This document shows positions 17,788 through 26,947 of a DNA stretch of 64,000 nt, piece after piece (position 1 is the stretch's first letter; every line of letters starts with the position of its first letter). This DNA comes from Catalinimonas niigatensis. GTDB taxonomy: Bacteria > Bacteroidota > Bacteroidia > Cytophagales > Cyclobacteriaceae. Made by a program: the position numbers and the translations under genes. The notes beneath the pieces were generated by a model. The model worked only from the letters and a program-made list of their open reading frames with translations. It was not told the origin of the DNA and ran no database searches. The stretch lies in NCBI RefSeq assembly GCF_030506285.1, contig NZ_CP119422.1, positions 2,604,001 to 2,668,000 of the forward strand, read 5' to 3'.

Positions 17788-19368
17788 ATGGCAGAAGTTA
17801 GACCCGATGAGGTTTCAGCAATATTAAGAGAACAGCTTTCCAATTTCAAAACAGAAGCTGAACTCGAAGAAGTAGGTACTGTACTGCAAGTAGGTGATGG
17901 TGTAGCCCGTATTTATGGCCTGACCAAAGCACAATCCGGTGAACTTTTAGAATTTGAGAATGGGGTAAACGGCCTGGTGCTTAATTTAGAGGAAGACAAT
18001 GTAGGTGCTGTATTACTGGGAGATTGGGGTGATATTAAAGAAGGTGATACTGTAAAACGTACCAAAAGAATAGCATCTGTCAAAGTGGGTAACGGACTTG
18101 CAGGGCGTGTAGTCAATACCTTAGGCCAACCTATTGATGGCAAAGGTCCAATAACAGGCGAGCTTTACGAACTACCTCTTGAAAGAAGGGCTCCTGGAGT
18201 AATCTATCGTCAGCCGGTAAATGAACCGCTCCAGACAGGTATCAAGGCTATTGACTCTATGATTCCTATTGGTAGAGGTCAACGTGAGCTGATCATCGGT
18301 GACCGCCAGACAGGTAAGACAGCTGTAGCCATAGACACCATCATCAACCAAAAGGAATTTTACGAAAAAGGTGAGCCTGTCTACTGTATTTATGTGGCTT
18401 GCGGACAAAAGGCTTCTACCATTGCCGGTATTGTTGCTGCACTGGAAAAAAATGGTGCCATGGCTTACACTACTGTAGTAGCCGCTACAGCTTCAGATCC
18501 TGCTCCTATGCAGTTTTTTGCTCCCTTTACTGGTGCAGTGATTGGTGAATTCTTTCGTGATACAGGTAGACCTGCGTTGGTTATCTATGATGACCTTTCC
18601 AAACAGGCTGTGGCTTACCGTGAGGTATCTCTGCTTCTTCGTCGTCCTCCCGGACGTGAAGCTTATCCCGGTGATGTATTCTATCTTCACTCACGCCTTT
18701 TAGAGCGTGCTGCCAAGCTGAATGCGAATACTGAGATTGTAAAGCAAATGAATGACCTTCCCGAAGTCATTAAGCCTTTGGTGAAAGGTGGAGGTTCGTT
18801 AACAGCATTACCCATCATTGAGACACAGGCAGGCGACGTTTCTGCTTATATACCGACCAATGTAATCTCTATCACTGACGGGCAAATCTTCCTGGAAACC
18901 GGTTTATTTAATGCTGGTTTGCGACCTGCAATCAACGTAGGTATTTCAGTATCTCGTGTGGGTGGTTCAGCACAAATTAAGTCTATGAAGAAGGTGGCAG
19001 GTACCCTTAAACTGGATCAGGCTCAATTCCGTGAATTGGAAGCTTTTGCCAAATTTGGTTCTGACCTGGATGCTGCTACACAGCTTACCATTGACAGGGG
19101 TAGAAGAAACCAGCAGATTTTGAAGCAGCCTCAGTTTTCTCCTTTATCTGTAGAAGAGCAGATAGCCATCATTTTTGCTTCTACCAAAGGTTATATGGAT
19201 AAGGTAGCTATCCATAGAGTGAAGGAGTTTGAGACAGAGTACTTGAACCAACTGAAAGCGCAGCATCGTGATACATTAGATGCCCTTGCCGCTGGTAAGT
19301 TTGATGATAGCCTCACTGATGTGCTTAAGAAGGTAGCTACTGAACTGGCTCCTAATTATAAGGAATAG
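17788..19368 (+). CDS. atpA: ATP synthase F1 subunit alpha
   Basis: The 526-residue protein carries the P-loop GDRQTGKT at 171-178 and the conserved VSRVGGSAQ segment with Arg390, the arginine finger that acts on the beta-subunit site. The beta-barrel N-terminus and the C-terminal helical domain are intact, and length is typical. The partner atpD (beta) is not in this operon, as is usual in many Bacteroidota. Confidence 0.97.
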   Translation: MAEVRPDEVSAILREQLSNFKTEAELEEVGTVLQVGDGVARIYGLTKAQSGELLEFENGVNGLVLNLEEDNVGAVLLGDWGDIKEGDTVKRTKRIASVKVGNGLAGRVVNTLGQPIDGKGPITGELYELPLERRAPGVIYRQPVNEPLQTGIKAIDSMIPIGRGQRELIIGDRQTGKTAVAIDTIINQKEFYEKGEPVYCIYVACGQKASTIAGIVAALEKNGAMAYTTVVAATASDPAPMQFFAPFTGAVIGEFFRDTGRPALVIYDDLSKQAVAYREVSLLLRRPPGREAYPGDVFYLHSRLLERAAKLNANTEIVKQMNDLPEVIKPLVKGGGSLTALPIIETQAGDVSAYIPTNVISITDGQIFLETGLFNAGLRPAINVGISVSRVGGSAQIKSMKKVAGTLKLDQAQFRELEAFAKFGSDLDAATQLTIDRGRRNQQILKQPQFSPLSVEEQIAIIFASTKGYMDKVAIHRVKEFETEYLNQLKAQHRDTLDALAAGKFDDSLTDVLKKVATELAPNYKE

Positions 19369-19381
19369 AATAATTGTAAAC

Positions 19382-19407
19382 AGGCTGCACATTATATAGT
19401 GCAGCCT
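19382..19407 (+). other. Intercistronic hairpin between atpA and atpG
   Basis: AGGCTGCAC (19382-19390) and GTGCAGCCT (19399-19407) form a perfect 9-bp stem around ATTATATA. No T-tract follows, so it is more likely an mRNA processing or stability element than a terminator. Confidence 0.65.
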
Positions 19408-19433
19408 ACCTCCTAGACTTACAAGATAAAAAT

Positions 19434-20318
19434 ATGCCGAGCTTAAAAGCAGTCAAAAGCCGAATAACCTCTGTAAAGTCAACGCAGCAGATCACCAGAG
19501 CCATGAAAATGGTAGCTGCCTCAAAGCTACGCAGAGCACAAGATCGCCTTTTGCAAATGCGGCCTTATGCCGAAAAACTAACGAGGATTCTTAATAACGT
19601 TTCTTCCAATTTAAGTGAAGAGAATGTAAGTGAATATGCAAAGAGCAGAGATGTCAGAAATGTGCTATTTGTAGTATTTACTTCCGATAAAGGCCTTTGT
19701 GGAGCCTTCAATACCAGTCTCTTCCGCTACCTTAGGCAATTGATCTCCAGCCAGTACAGTACCTATGAACGCAATAACCGATTGAAAATTATGACGGTTG
19801 GAAGCAAAGGGCGGGATTACTACAAACGCAGAGGGCATGAACTGGTCGATCAGTATACTGATCTTTTTAGTGAACAGACTTTTGGGAATGTCCGCATAGC
19901 CGCCGAATCTGTAATGCAGATGTACCGTGATGGAGAGGTAGATAAAGTAGTATTAGTCTATAACACTTTCAAAAACGTAGCCACACAAGTGGTTACTAAT
20001 GAACAAATTTTACCCGTTGAATCTACTTCTGAAAAGGACGAAAAAGTAACCAACAATATTGATTATATCTACGAACCTTCAGAAGAGTACATTGTAGAAG
20101 AGCTTATTCCTCAATCTTTGAAAATTCAGTTTTACAAAGCTTATCTGGAATCTGCGGCCTCTGAACAGGGTGCCCGTATGACGGCCATGGATCAGGCTAC
20201 GGACAATGCGGGTGAACTGCTAAAACAATTGAAACTTACTTATAACCGTACCCGACAGGCTGCCATTACCAAAGAAATTTTAGAAATTGTAGCAGGCGCT
20301 GATGCTTTAGAAAGTTAA
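19434..20318 (+). CDS. atpG: ATP synthase F1 subunit gamma
   Basis: The 294-residue rotor shaft begins MPSLKAVKSRITSVKSTQQITRAMKMVAASKLRRAQ and ends with the family signature ASEQGARMTAMDQATDNAGEL plus a helix (NRTRQAAITKEILEIVAGADAL). The two terminal helices form the central coiled coil, and the Rossmann-like middle is complete. It is the last gene of the atp operon, since a terminator follows 25 bp later and no atpD or atpC is present. Confidence 0.96.
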   Translation: MPSLKAVKSRITSVKSTQQITRAMKMVAASKLRRAQDRLLQMRPYAEKLTRILNNVSSNLSEENVSEYAKSRDVRNVLFVVFTSDKGLCGAFNTSLFRYLRQLISSQYSTYERNNRLKIMTVGSKGRDYYKRRGHELVDQYTDLFSEQTFGNVRIAAESVMQMYRDGEVDKVVLVYNTFKNVATQVVTNEQILPVESTSEKDEKVTNNIDYIYEPSEEYIVEELIPQSLKIQFYKAYLESAASEQGARMTAMDQATDNAGELLKQLKLTYNRTRQAAITKEILEIVAGADALES

Positions 20319-20342
20319 TCTTTACTGTGGTAAAGAATTTTG

Positions 20343-20366
20343 AAAGCCCTAATCAGGGCTTTTTTT
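20343..20366 (+). terminator. Rho-independent terminator of the atp operon
   Basis: AAAGCCCT-AATC-AGGGCTTT is a perfect 8-bp stem that runs into a T-tract (to 20366). It begins 25 bp after the atpG stop. Confidence 0.9.
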
Positions 20367-20401
20367 GTGGCTTAACAGCAAATTTGTAATACTGGCTGTT
20401 T

Positions 20402-21238
20402 ATGATAAAAAAAATAACACAATTGGCCAGAATCCTTAGCCTTGATGTGGTGCTGGGGGCTATCGTTGGTAGTTTATTTATAGCAGACTACCTGCAGGTC
20501 CAACTTCCCTGGTTCTTTGTACTTGCGTTGGCTATCTGTGTATGGCTTATTTATACAGCAGACCATCTTTCAGATGCATTAAAAATACCTCATATAGCCC
20601 ATACCGCCAGGCACCGCTTTCATCAAAAGTTTTTTAAACCTATCGCTACTGTCTTTTGCTTAATCTCTGTTTCAGGACTTGTGCTCATCAGCCAGTTGCC
20701 TTTTTCAATCATCCTTTGGGGTAGTGTTGTTTTAGGTATGGTTGGATTATATTTTATATCCATACGATGGCTGAGGTTACAAGAAATTATCCATAAAGAG
20801 TTTGTCATTGCTTTTCTCTATAGTGTTGGAATTTTTCTGGCACCAGTGTATTTGAAGTACTCCTCACTTGGCATTACTGTCTGGGTTCTTTTTATAGAAT
20901 ATATTTTGATTGCTCTTTGTAATCTGCTGCTCTTTTCTTGGTACGAGAAAGACCTGGATGAGCAAGATCAGCATGTATCTTATGCTACAGCAGCGGGTAA
21001 TAAAACTGCTTTCAGAACACTAATAGGCTGCATTGCCTCTCTTTATGCTATGGTTGTACTTAGCACATCTTTTCTCTACTCATCTATAAACTTTTTGAGT
21101 ACGCAGCTTATCATACTACTTATGGTGGTTACTTTACATGGTATCTTGCAGTTCCCCTCTCACTTCCGGCAATACGAAAGGTACCGATCTGTAGCAGATG
21201 CTGTATTTTTTTATCCTATCATACTTTTGTTGTTATAA
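20402..21238 (+). CDS. UbiA-like integral membrane protein
   Basis: The 278-residue protein has about eight membrane helices. Two cytoplasmic loops carry aspartates at the positions expected for UbiA prenyltransferases: YTADHLSD (51-58) and YEKDLDEQDQ (181-190). The second is weaker than the classical DxxxD. UbiA proteins attach isoprenoid chains to aromatic or other acceptors using Mg-bound diphosphates. The KEFVIAFLYSVGIFLAP segment also resembles this family. The stop codon directly abuts the methyltransferase ATG, so prenylation followed by methylation, as in quinone or pigment synthesis, is an attractive but unproven reading. Confidence 0.6.
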   Translation: MIKKITQLARILSLDVVLGAIVGSLFIADYLQVQLPWFFVLALAICVWLIYTADHLSDALKIPHIAHTARHRFHQKFFKPIATVFCLISVSGLVLISQLPFSIILWGSVVLGMVGLYFISIRWLRLQEIIHKEFVIAFLYSVGIFLAPVYLKYSSLGITVWVLFIEYILIALCNLLLFSWYEKDLDEQDQHVSYATAAGNKTAFRTLIGCIASLYAMVVLSTSFLYSSINFLSTQLIILLMVVTLHGILQFPSHFRQYERYRSVADAVFFYPIILLLL

Positions 21239-21898
21239 ATGAACCTTCCTTCTTTTCAGCGTATAGCTCCTTATTATGATGGTCTAGCAAAGCTGGTCTT
21301 TGGCAATGCCATTGATAATGCACAAAAAGCTTTTTTTTCCCTGATCCCGGAGGGTAGTTCATTATTAATTATAGGAGGGGGTAGTGGCAAAATATTACCT
21401 GACCTGATGAACCAAATAAAACCTAAGCATATCACTTACATAGAAGCCTCATCCAATATGTTAAGTAAGGCTGAAAAGCAATACCAGTATATAAAAAAGA
21501 CTTTACTCTATCCTGTGGATATGTGCTTTATTTATGGTACAGAAAAGGATATTCCGGCTGATGCACAATACGATGTATTGATGACTTTTTTTTTATTGGA
21601 TTTATATACTAATGACGAAGCCCGAGAACTAACTTCAGTACTTTCTGCTCATCTTAAAGCTTCAGGAAGCTGGCTTTTCGCTGATTTTTGTATACGGGGC
21701 AGTAGCAGCAGGCAGCGCTGGCAAAGAATGCTTCTAAAAAGCATGTACCTGTTCTTCAAATTTACCAGCAATCTACAAAATCAGTCACTACCTGACTATC
21801 AGCGCATTTTTAAAGAACTACAGTATTTTCCTATGCAGCAAAAATTTTTCTACAAAGAATTTATTGCTAGTACTATTTACCGGAAGTTACTTTCTTAA
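21239..21898 (+). CDS. Class I SAM-dependent methyltransferase
   Basis: The 219-residue protein has SAM motif I as [15 protein letters not shown] (about 38-52), an acidic end of strand 2 (YIEASSNML) and the later [12 protein letters not shown] strand. It starts immediately after the stop of the UbiA-like gene, so the two are coupled. The acceptor substrate is unknown. The last 26 bp overlap the 3' end of fbp on the other strand, giving convergent antisense transcripts. Confidence 0.82.
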   Translation: MNLPSFQRIAPYYDGLAKLVFGNAIDNAQKAFFSLIPEGSSLLIIGGGSGKILPDLMNQIKPKHITYIEASSNMLSKAEKQYQYIKKTLLYPVDMCFIYGTEKDIPADAQYDVLMTFFLLDLYTNDEARELTSVLSAHLKASGSWLFADFCIRGSSSRQRWQRMLLKSMYLFFKFTSNLQNQSLPDYQRIFKELQYFPMQQKFFYKEFIASTIYRKLLS

Positions 21899-22883
21899 GG
21901 TTTTCCATCACCTCATCCACCATCATCGGCGAACCCACCAGGAAAGGAGTCCTCTGGTGAAAAGTTTCTGGCAAAATATCCAGTATAGCTTGCTTACCAT
22001 TCGTAGCCTTGCCCCCAGCCTGTTCAGCAATAAAAGCCAGGGCATTGCACTCGTAGAGTAACCTGAGCTTGCCAGATGGATTTTTCTTTGTAGATGGATA
22101 TAAATAAATTCCCCCTTTCAATAAATTACGATGAAAATCACCTACCAGTGAACCAATATAGCGAGCTGAGTAATGACGCTCTTTACAGCTTAGAACATAT
22201 GCTTTTATCTCTTCCTCATAATCATTATAATATCCTTCATTGATAGAAAATATTTCACCATCCTTTGGAATGCACATATTTCTGTGAGAAAGAAAAAACT
22301 CACCCAGAGAGGGTTCGTAGGTAAAGCCATTTACCTTATTGCCAGTAGTATAGACCAGCATAGTAGATGACCCATAAAGCAGATAACCAGCAGCCACCTG
22401 ATCGCGACCAGATTGGAGCACATCTTCTACCGTTGCTGCTGAACCCAGAGGAGACTTCCGACGATAAATAGAGAAGATTGTACCGATGGAAACATTTACA
22501 TCAATATTGGATGAACCATCCAATGGGTCTATGGCTACCAGGTATTTAGAGTTAGGATTGAGGTGGACAATTTCTTCATTCTCTTCTGATACGATAGCAC
22601 AAACCTCTCCGCCGTTGCGCAAAGCACGGGTAAACCGAATATCAGCTACTACATCCAACTTTTGCTGATTTTCTCCCTGAACATTGGTTTCTCCCATGTC
22701 TCCAATAATGTTATCCAGCCCGGCATGGTTGATCTCTTTGTTCAATATTTTTCCTGCCAGAGCAATATCACGCAAGAGTTGAGATAACTCACCTGAAGCA
22801 TAAGGAAAGTCTTCCTGATTCCTCTTAATGAATCTGTCCAATGTCGTTCCTACCGGAAGCCCTAAATTATTTGTCATAGTCAA
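21873..22883 (-). CDS. fbp: Fructose-1,6-bisphosphatase, class I
   Basis: The 336-residue enzyme hydrolyses fructose 1,6-bisphosphate to fructose 6-phosphate in gluconeogenesis. The metal/phosphate motif DPLDGSSN is at 119-126 and is followed by [14 protein letters not shown]. The substrate-binding [22 protein letters not shown] and the C-terminal [15 protein letters not shown] are present. Length is typical of class I enzymes. It lies 27 bp downstream of the phosphatase gene on the same strand. Confidence 0.96.
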   Translation of the reverse strand: MTMTNNLGLPVGTTLDRFIKRNQEDFPYASGELSQLLRDIALAGKILNKEINHAGLDNIIGDMGETNVQGENQQKLDVVADIRFTRALRNGGEVCAIVSEENEEIVHLNPNSKYLVAIDPLDGSSNIDVNVSIGTIFSIYRRKSPLGSAATVEDVLQSGRDQVAAGYLLYGSSTMLVYTTGNKVNGFTYEPSLGEFFLSHRNMCIPKDGEIFSINEGYYNDYEEEIKAYVLSCKERHYSARYIGSLVGDFHRNLLKGGIYLYPSTKKNPSGKLRLLYECNALAFIAEQAGGKATNGKQAILDILPETFHQRTPFLVGSPMMVDEVMENLKKVTSGK

Positions 22884-22910
22884 AAGCTTTTGAAGAAGCT
22901 AAATTCTATT

Positions 22911-23390
22911 TTATAGCTGGTGCTCTTTCCTGATATAATCTAATAAATTTTGAGAGCTTCTCCACAAAATATTGTACACTTCTGTAAAACCATCCTGAGC
23001 ACTCCAGTAAGGATCGGGAACATCCATGTCTACCGCATCATCTTCAAACTCACGCATCAGGAATACTTTGTAGCCTTTTTCCCTTCCTTTCTTTTCAAGT
23101 TTTAAAATATTATCACGGTTGCTCTGATCCATCGCAATGATATAATCAAATTTCTCAAAATCATCTGCTAAAAACTGTCGTCCCAGGTGCTGAAGTGATA
23201 AATTGTATTCATTGATAATGTCCATAGTACGAGAGTCGGGTAATTCTCCGATATGATAATTAGAGGTTCCGGCAGAATCACACTGAATCTGCTCCTGCAA
23301 ACCTTCTTTTTTTAACAGAGCATTAAAAACCGCTTCTGCCATAGGAGAGCGGCATATATTTCCCAAGCAGACAAACAAAACATGAATCAT
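22911..23390 (-). CDS. Low-molecular-weight protein tyrosine phosphatase
   Basis: The 159-residue enzyme starts with the signature VCLGNICRSPMAE, with catalytic Cys8 and phosphate-binding Arg14 (CX5R). The general acid is Asp126 in DVPDPYW, and the tyrosine expected next to it is present. Targets in Bacteroidota include tyrosine kinases of polysaccharide export, but no such gene is nearby. It is transcribed towards fbp and probably shares its transcript. Confidence 0.93.
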   Translation of the reverse strand: MIHVLFVCLGNICRSPMAEAVFNALLKKEGLQEQIQCDSAGTSNYHIGELPDSRTMDIINEYNLSLQHLGRQFLADDFEKFDYIIAMDQSNRDNILKLEKKGREKGYKVFLMREFEDDAVDMDVPDPYWSAQDGFTEVYNILWRSSQNLLDYIRKEHQL

Positions 23391-23751
23391 TCTTATAGTA
23401 TTTTTTTATTAAAATTGAATATAAGTCTGATCGTACAAATTTGCCATTATTTGTTTATTTGACTTAGATATCGTTTGAGTTGAGATTTAGGGGTAACCCT
23501 CAAAAAGACATGAAAAATAAATGCGCTAATCATAAGCTGAATGTAACAGAGAGTACACCAATCTAATTCATAGCGTTTTTTTATCATAAAATAGACTATC
23601 ACAAAAATTTAACTAACTCATTATCAATGCTTTATCATGAAATGGGATAAATACATATTTTTTTATTATACAAGGGGTTACCTTTCGTCTGTTCAAAGTA
23701 TATATATACATAACACAAATTGTTTTTATTCATACACCTGTTTACAGCAAG

Positions 23752-23787
23752 AAAACCTTCTTTATCTTAAAGAAGGTTTTTCTTTTT
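23752..23787 (+). terminator. Strong plus-strand terminator without an obvious gene
   Basis: AAAACCTTCTTT (23752-23763) and AAAGAAGGTTTT (23769-23780) form a perfect 12-bp stem with loop ATCTT, followed by more T. No plus-strand reading frame lies upstream in the 526-bp gap 23391-23916. The rest of that gap is AT-rich and shows no other gene. The hairpin may end a small RNA made from 23.4-23.75 kb. Confidence 0.75.
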
Positions 23788-23809
23788 AACCTTAGTTTTA
23801 AAAAAATCG

Positions 23810-23840
23810 TATACATTGACATTGAGTTAATCAATGTATA
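23810..23840. repeat. 10-bp inverted repeat
   Basis: TATACATTGA (23810-23819) and TCAATGTATA (23831-23840) are perfect inverted arms with an 11-bp spacer. It could be an operator or a weak hairpin between the two terminators, and nothing in the sequence decides which. Confidence 0.5.
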
Positions 23841-23866
23841 ATATTAAGTTTTTATTATCCTCCAAT

Positions 23867-23899
23867 AAAAAAGCCAACCCATTTTGGGTTGGCTTTTTT
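23867..23899. terminator. Bidirectional terminator behind the acyl-CoA dehydrogenase gene
   Basis: A perfect 14-bp stem (AAAAAAGCCAACCC / GGGTTGGCTTTTTT, loop ATTTT) has an A-tract on one side and a T-tract on the other. It lies 18 bp beyond the stop of the minus-strand dehydrogenase gene. Confidence 0.9.
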
Positions 23900-23916
23900 A
23901 TTTACTCTCAATTCAG

Positions 23917-25713
23917 TTAAAATGCATATGCATTCTTATCTATCAGGTATTCCGCGATAGATCTTCTCAGTTCTTTCACATTATAAAGATCTATTTTAGT
24001 AAAGCGTTTGAGTCCCATCAGCATCACTCTTTGCTCATCTCCTTTGGCAAAGGAGACGATAGCTTCTTTTCCGCTACCGTTAATTTTGTCTACTGCCATA
24101 TAAAGATATAGCTGAGCCATATTGATTTGCTGACGACAAGCTTCCTCTCCTTTGATGCCAGCCAGTTTCTCAGTCCGGAGCAAAGTAGACTCGGCAGCAT
24201 AAATCTCAATCATCATGTCTGCAATATTCATCAGGATTTCCTGTTCGTCATCCAGTTTTGTGGCTAAATCCTGAGCAGCTTTTCCAGCAACCATCAGTAC
24301 AGCTTTTTTCAGATTTTTCAGCACTTCTTTTTCTTTACCAAATGTTCCTGTCAGGTCTTTGGTACTAAAATCCGGAACAGAAGTTAACTCTTTGCCTACT
24401 GCCATAGCAGGACCGAGGAGGTTAATTTCACCCTTCATGGCACGCTTAAGTGTCATACCTACCAGTAGCATACGATTGATCTCATTCGTACCTTCGTAAA
24501 TTCTGGAAATCCGGGCATCACGATAAGCCCTTTCCATAGGTGCTTCCGCAGAAAATCCCATACCTCCATAAATCTGGACACCCTCATCTACGCAGTAATC
24601 CAACACTTCTGAGCCATGAATTTTCATGATAGCACATTCAATGGCGAACTGTTCTACTCCTTTAAGCTTCGCTTCAGCCTCAGGCATACCACTGTCGATG
24701 AGCGCGTGTATACGATCTTCAATATCCTGTCCGGCACGATAAACAGCAGCTTCGGTAGCATAAATCATTGTAGCCATATTGGCTAATTTTTGCTTAATGG
24801 CCCCAAAGCTGGAAATTGATACGCCAAACTGTTTGCGTTCATTGGCGTATCGGACAGAGTCACTCACCACTTCTTTACAACCTCCGATCACCCCAGCACC
24901 AAGTTTGATCCGTCCGATGTTTAGAATATTAACTGCTATTTTGAAACCGTTACCACGATCAGAAAGCATATTTTCTACTGGCACCAAAGTATCGTTAAAA
25001 AATACCTGGCGGGTAGAAGACCCCTTGATACCCATTTTTTTCTCTTCCTCATTCATGGTAATACCACCGAATGACTTCTCTACAATAAAAGCTGTGAGAT
25101 ACTTGTCATTTTCTATGCGGGCAAATACGATGAAAAGATCTGCAAAACCGGCATTGGAAATCCACATCTTTTGTCCAGTAATTTTATAGTGCTTACCATC
25201 TTCAGTAAGTACTGCTTTGGTCTTGCCTGAATTTGCGTCTGATCCTGCATCAGGCTCAGTAAGACAATAACATGCTTTCCATTCTCCACTGGCTAGTAAG
25301 GGAAGGTACTTTTGCTTTTGTTCTTCTGTTCCGTAATATAAAATGGGAAGCGTACCAATACCCGTATGCGCTCCATAAGCAGTGGAGAATGAACCTGCAG
25401 AACCCAGTACATCAGCTATAAGCATAGAGGTATTGAAACTCATGCCTAACCCACCATATGCTTCGGGAATTGAAATACCTAGTAATCCCAGTTCACCAGC
25501 TTTATCCAGCATGCCAGGCATAAATCCAGGTTCCATGCTATCCATTCGCTCTACATTGGGCTTGATCTCCTTCTCAATAAAATCCTGGGTGGCCTGGGCC
25601 ATCATCTGCTGCTCTTCGCTAAATTCTTCAGGAATAAAGATGTCTTTGGCTTCAGTTTCTTTGATGAGAAACTCACCGCCGTTAATTGCTTGTTTTTTAG
25701 CAAGTGTATCCAT
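23917..25713 (-). CDS. Acyl-CoA dehydrogenase with C-terminal extension
   Basis: The 598-residue flavoprotein catalyses the first oxidation of fatty acid beta-oxidation. The FAD motif CYCLTEPDAGSDANS and the WISNAGFADLFIVFA strand are clear. The catalytic base is Glu407 in RIYEGTNEINRMLL. It exceeds the usual 380 residues because of an extra helical domain of about 160 residues after the core, as seen in many Bacteroidota and in long-chain enzymes. The gene is flanked downstream by a strong terminator and upstream by a cluster of palindromic sites (25754-25827), so it is probably a single-gene, repressor-controlled unit. Confidence 0.93.
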   Translation of the reverse strand: MDTLAKKQAINGGEFLIKETEAKDIFIPEEFSEEQQMMAQATQDFIEKEIKPNVERMDSMEPGFMPGMLDKAGELGLLGISIPEAYGGLGMSFNTSMLIADVLGSAGSFSTAYGAHTGIGTLPILYYGTEEQKQKYLPLLASGEWKACYCLTEPDAGSDANSGKTKAVLTEDGKHYKITGQKMWISNAGFADLFIVFARIENDKYLTAFIVEKSFGGITMNEEEKKMGIKGSSTRQVFFNDTLVPVENMLSDRGNGFKIAVNILNIGRIKLGAGVIGGCKEVVSDSVRYANERKQFGVSISSFGAIKQKLANMATMIYATEAAVYRAGQDIEDRIHALIDSGMPEAEAKLKGVEQFAIECAIMKIHGSEVLDYCVDEGVQIYGGMGFSAEAPMERAYRDARISRIYEGTNEINRMLLVGMTLKRAMKGEINLLGPAMAVGKELTSVPDFSTKDLTGTFGKEKEVLKNLKKAVLMVAGKAAQDLATKLDDEQEILMNIADMMIEIYAAESTLLRTEKLAGIKGEEACRQQINMAQLYLYMAVDKINGSGKEAIVSFAKGDEQRVMLMGLKRFTKIDLYNVKELRRSIAEYLIDKNAYAF

Positions 25714-25753
25714 GAGTAGCTGTATTTATTTTTTTATACTTTTCTCCTGCAAA

Positions 25754-25827
25754 ATGCATACTAATTTGTTATGCATACATAACAAATATAGCAATTAGTT
25801 TGGTGATTAGTATGCATGCATACTAAT
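25754..25827 (-). promoter_or_regulatory. Palindromic operator cluster upstream of the acyl-CoA dehydrogenase gene
   Basis: A perfect 22-bp palindrome at 25806-25827 has half-site ATGCATACTAAT. The same 12-bp half-site recurs at 25754-25765, and GTTATG-CATA-CATAAC (25768-25783) lies between them. They sit 41-114 bp before the start codon. Repeated palindromes of this size are typical of TetR-type operators, such as fatty-acid regulators. No regulator gene is adjacent. The rest of the gap (25714-26060) shows nothing else. Confidence 0.6.
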
Positions 25828-26060
25828 TTTCATCATTTTTTTTAATCCTAGAATTCACCACACACAAATTTTAGCTTGTTCATCAGATTGATGCTTCAGC
25901 CTGGTGCATTTGCTAACCTGGAGACATTATCAGCTTAGCCACACAGAAGTTTGTATCAATTATTTATTTGATGGGTGCAAAAAAATTAGTATTACATTTA
26001 TACCCAAGCTGGTTATATAGGGAAAAAGCTCATATCGCCTGAGCTTAACTATTATTTTTT

Positions 26061-26915
26061 ATGGCAAAAGATTCCAAAATCGCAGAAGAGCAACGAGAGT
26101 TAGTACAACAAAAAGAAGGGGGTGAAATTCTAAAAGAACAAATCCAAATGGCTTTAACAGAATATCGGCGCCATAATAAAGCCTTATTTCTTTCAGCTTT
26201 TTCGGGAGGGTTGGAAATTGGATTTAGTCTGCTCTTAATGGCAACACTTTATACCATGTTTATTGATGAGACTACAGCATCTAACCTGAACATACTTTTG
26301 GGTTTTGCCTATCCCATAGGATTTATCTTTGTAATATTAGGTCGGTCAGAGTTATTTACTGAGCATACTAACCTGGCTGTACTACCAGTGCTAAATGGAT
26401 CTGTGAGAATAATTAACCTACTTGAACTTTGGGGTATTATTTTCATTGGCAATTTAATAGGCGGATACCTTTTTAGTATTATTCTTACTCAAATGGGGCC
26501 TGCTATGGGTATGATCACCCTAGAAAGTCTCTACTATTTTGCTCATAAAATGGTACAGTACAGTTGGCCTATCACTTTGGGGAGTGCCATCTTTGCAGGA
26601 TGGCTGATGGGATTACTCTCCTGGCTTGTTACCTCTTCCAAAGATAGCATCAGCCGGATTTTTGTCATTATTCTAGTCACTGCAATCATTGGTATTTGCG
26701 GACTTCATCACTCCATTGTGGGTTCTGTTGAGGTATTTTCAGGTATGATTGTTGACAAAAGAATTACCCTGACAGATTACCTTCATTTTCAGGTTTTTGC
26801 CACATTGGGTAATATCGTTGGAGGAACTGTATTTGTAGCCATAGTCAAATATAGTCACTTAGGAAATACTAATTTGATTAGTTCACATCTAAGAAAAAGA
26901 AAAGCCGGAAAGTAA
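26061..26915 (+). CDS. Formate/nitrite transporter (FNT) family channel
   Basis: The 284-residue protein has a charged cytoplasmic N-terminus and six membrane helices. FLSAFSGGLEIGFSLLLM, the GRSELFTEHTNLAVLPVLNG loop and LWGIIFIGNLIGGYLF match the FNT fold, particularly the YfdC-like branch. FNT pentamers conduct small monovalent anions such as formate, nitrite or hydrosulfide. The charged N-terminal helix (KIAEEQRELVQQKEGGEILKE) also fits the YfdC-like branch. It is not next to the nitrate genes at 37-48 kb, so a link to nitrite is not indicated by position. Confidence 0.88.
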   Translation: MAKDSKIAEEQRELVQQKEGGEILKEQIQMALTEYRRHNKALFLSAFSGGLEIGFSLLLMATLYTMFIDETTASNLNILLGFAYPIGFIFVILGRSELFTEHTNLAVLPVLNGSVRIINLLELWGIIFIGNLIGGYLFSIILTQMGPAMGMITLESLYYFAHKMVQYSWPITLGSAIFAGWLMGLLSWLVTSSKDSISRIFVIILVTAIIGICGLHHSIVGSVEVFSGMIVDKRITLTDYLHFQVFATLGNIVGGTVFVAIVKYSHLGNTNLISSHLRKRKAGK

Positions 26916-26930
26916 GCTTACCAGCTTTTT
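26900..26930. terminator. Probable shared terminator between convergent genes
   Basis: AAAAGC (26900-26905) pairs with GCTTTT (26924-26929) around an inner palindrome GTAAGCTTAC (26912-26921), followed by T. It overlaps the FNT stop codon and precedes the end of the PspC gene. Confidence 0.5.
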
Positions 26931-26947
26931 CCATTAAGATGATTTGC

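Noticed and set aside
26061-26915. FNT channel as part of the nitrate system
   Set aside because: It lies 10 kb from the nitrate cluster, on the other strand, and shares no heptamer site.
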